A stretch of DNA of 6,468 nucleotides from Saccharicrinis sp. UBA6048 (GTDB lineage: Bacteria > Bacteroidota > Bacteroidia > Bacteroidales > Marinilabiliaceae): contig DIYS01000127.1 of NCBI GenBank assembly GCA_002429115.1, forward strand, positions 1-6,468, read 5' to 3'. The stretch's first letter is position 1; every line of letters begins with the position of its first letter. Below are positions 6,201 through 6,468 of this stretch, piece by piece. Under the pieces are notes generated by a model, which saw only the letters and a list, made by a program, of their open reading frames with translations, searched no databases and was not told the origin of the DNA. The translations under genes were made by a program, and so were the position numbers.

Positions 6201-6325
6201 AATGCCATTAACTTAAAGGTTTTCTGTCATTCATTGGACGTTACGGGAGTCAGCTCTCCTCCTTTTTTTGAAGCTACCCTTTATACGCTTTATTGTTAAG
6301 TATTAAAAATCCAACTTAATTATCT

Positions 6326-6468
6326 TTAGCCCTCGGTGCCGGGCTGGCACATCCTTTTTAAAAAGGATGCAAAACTTGATTGAAAGAGGTGATTGCTACG
6401 CATCAGAGATGGATTTATTGCTTCAGGCTTCCCTTTTCCTTCGTCAATTGCAAAATCCGGAGCAAAAC
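6326..6468 (-). CDS. Possible C-terminal end of an unrecognised upstream ORF
   Basis: A minus-strand frame is open from the window edge to a TAA at 6328-6326. It would encode 46 residues ending SFASFLKRMCQPGTEG, with EGKGKPEAINPSLMRSNHLF before that. I do not recognise a family. The frame runs through the 20-bp palindrome and the GTGCC/GGCAC hairpin, and the plus strand is also open here (6367-6468, beginning MQNLIERGDCYASEMDLLLQ). At most one strand is likely to be coding, and a non-coding repeat element is equally possible. If it is real, it would end about 270 bp before the sigma gene. Confidence 0.2.
   Translation of the reverse strand, partial: FAPDFAIDEGKGKPEAINPSLMRSNHLFQSSFASFLKRMCQPGTEG
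6336..6369. repeat. Hairpin joined to a perfect 20-bp palindrome
   Basis: GTGCC (6336-6340), loop GGGCT, GGCAC (6346-6350) is followed without a gap, sharing one base, by CATCCTTTTT (6350-6359) and its exact complement AAAAAGGATG (6360-6369). The palindrome has no spacer, so it is more like a protein-binding dyad, an element end or a cruciform site than an RNA hairpin. Its T5 runs into A5, so it gives no clean terminator on either strand. Confidence 0.7.

Larger units (their letters stand above)
6109..6468. other. Stretch without a confident gene upstream of the sigma gene
   Basis: I find no confident gene in these 360 bp. A short frame on the plus strand (6114-6299, GTG start, 61 residues) has no recognisable motif. 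The stretch contains a REP-like motif (6173-6200), a weak GGAG/CTCC hairpin followed by T7 on the plus strand (6246-6269), a GTGCC/GGCAC hairpin (6336-6350), a perfect 20-bp palindrome (6350-6369), and frames open to the window edge on both strands. The density of inverted repeats suggests a repeat or mobile-element remnant. That is inference. Confidence 0.5.

Noticed and set aside
6246..6269. GGAG/CTCC hairpin followed by T7 on the plus strand as a terminator
   Set aside because: The stem is only 4-5 bp, three bases separate it from the T-run, and no plus-strand gene ends here. It is mentioned only as part of the stretch that lacks a gene.
6114..6299. Plus-strand frame of 61 residues with GTG start upstream of the sigma gene
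   Set aside because: There is no recognisable motif or clear ribosome site, and it diverges from next to the sigma promoter across a REP-like motif. The evidence is too weak to call a gene.
1..6468. CRISPR array, tRNA, rRNA or riboswitch
   Set aside because: I found no regularly spaced identical repeats, cloverleaf or known riboswitch core on reading both strands. The spacer repeats are too degenerate and irregular for CRISPR.

Overview
The window carries one operon-like block of genes, all on the minus strand, from a member of the Bacteroidota (Bacteroidetes). The evidence is a SusC/SusD outer-membrane pair, an ECF sigma factor and FecR-type anti-sigma factor of the kind amplified in this phylum, a promoter that matches the Bacteroides consensus exactly (TTTG-N19-TAnnTTTG), AT-rich intergenic DNA, and no strong Shine-Dalgarno sites ahead of the assigned starts. 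The N-terminal style of the SusC protein suggests an environmental Bacteroidales or Marinilabiliales-like lineage, but this is only an impression.

Read in the direction of transcription (high to low coordinates), the layout is as follows. At 6468-6053 there is a stretch with no confident gene. It holds a perfect 20-bp palindrome, a REP-like motif, the possible end of an unrecognised upstream ORF, and the sigma-gene promoter at 6108-6078. An ECF sigma factor with a forced TTG start lies at 6052-5531. A 475-bp spacer (5530-5056) is filled with degenerate, strand-polarised repeats and ends in a probable ECF-type promoter for the next gene. A FecR-like transmembrane anti-sigma factor lies at 5055-3892. 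A 90-bp spacer with two hairpins follows (3891-3802). A long SusC/RagA TonB-dependent transporter with an N-terminal STN signalling domain lies at 3801-268. The start of a SusD/RagB surface lipoprotein (248-1) runs off the window.

The genes make a coherent trans-envelope signalling and uptake system. The SusC/SusD pair would bind and import a ligand, probably a glycan or another polymer, whose identity cannot be read from this window. Ligand binding would be passed through the periplasmic STN domain of SusC to the periplasmic part of FecR. FecR would then release the ECF sigma factor, which would raise transcription of fecR-susC-susD. The promoter layout fits: a housekeeping-type promoter drives the sigma gene, while a different, ECF-like promoter candidate sits directly before fecR. 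The protein system is a known type. The less ordinary parts are the non-coding ones: the repeat-filled sigma-fecR spacer, the hairpin pair before susC, and the repeats upstream of the sigma gene.
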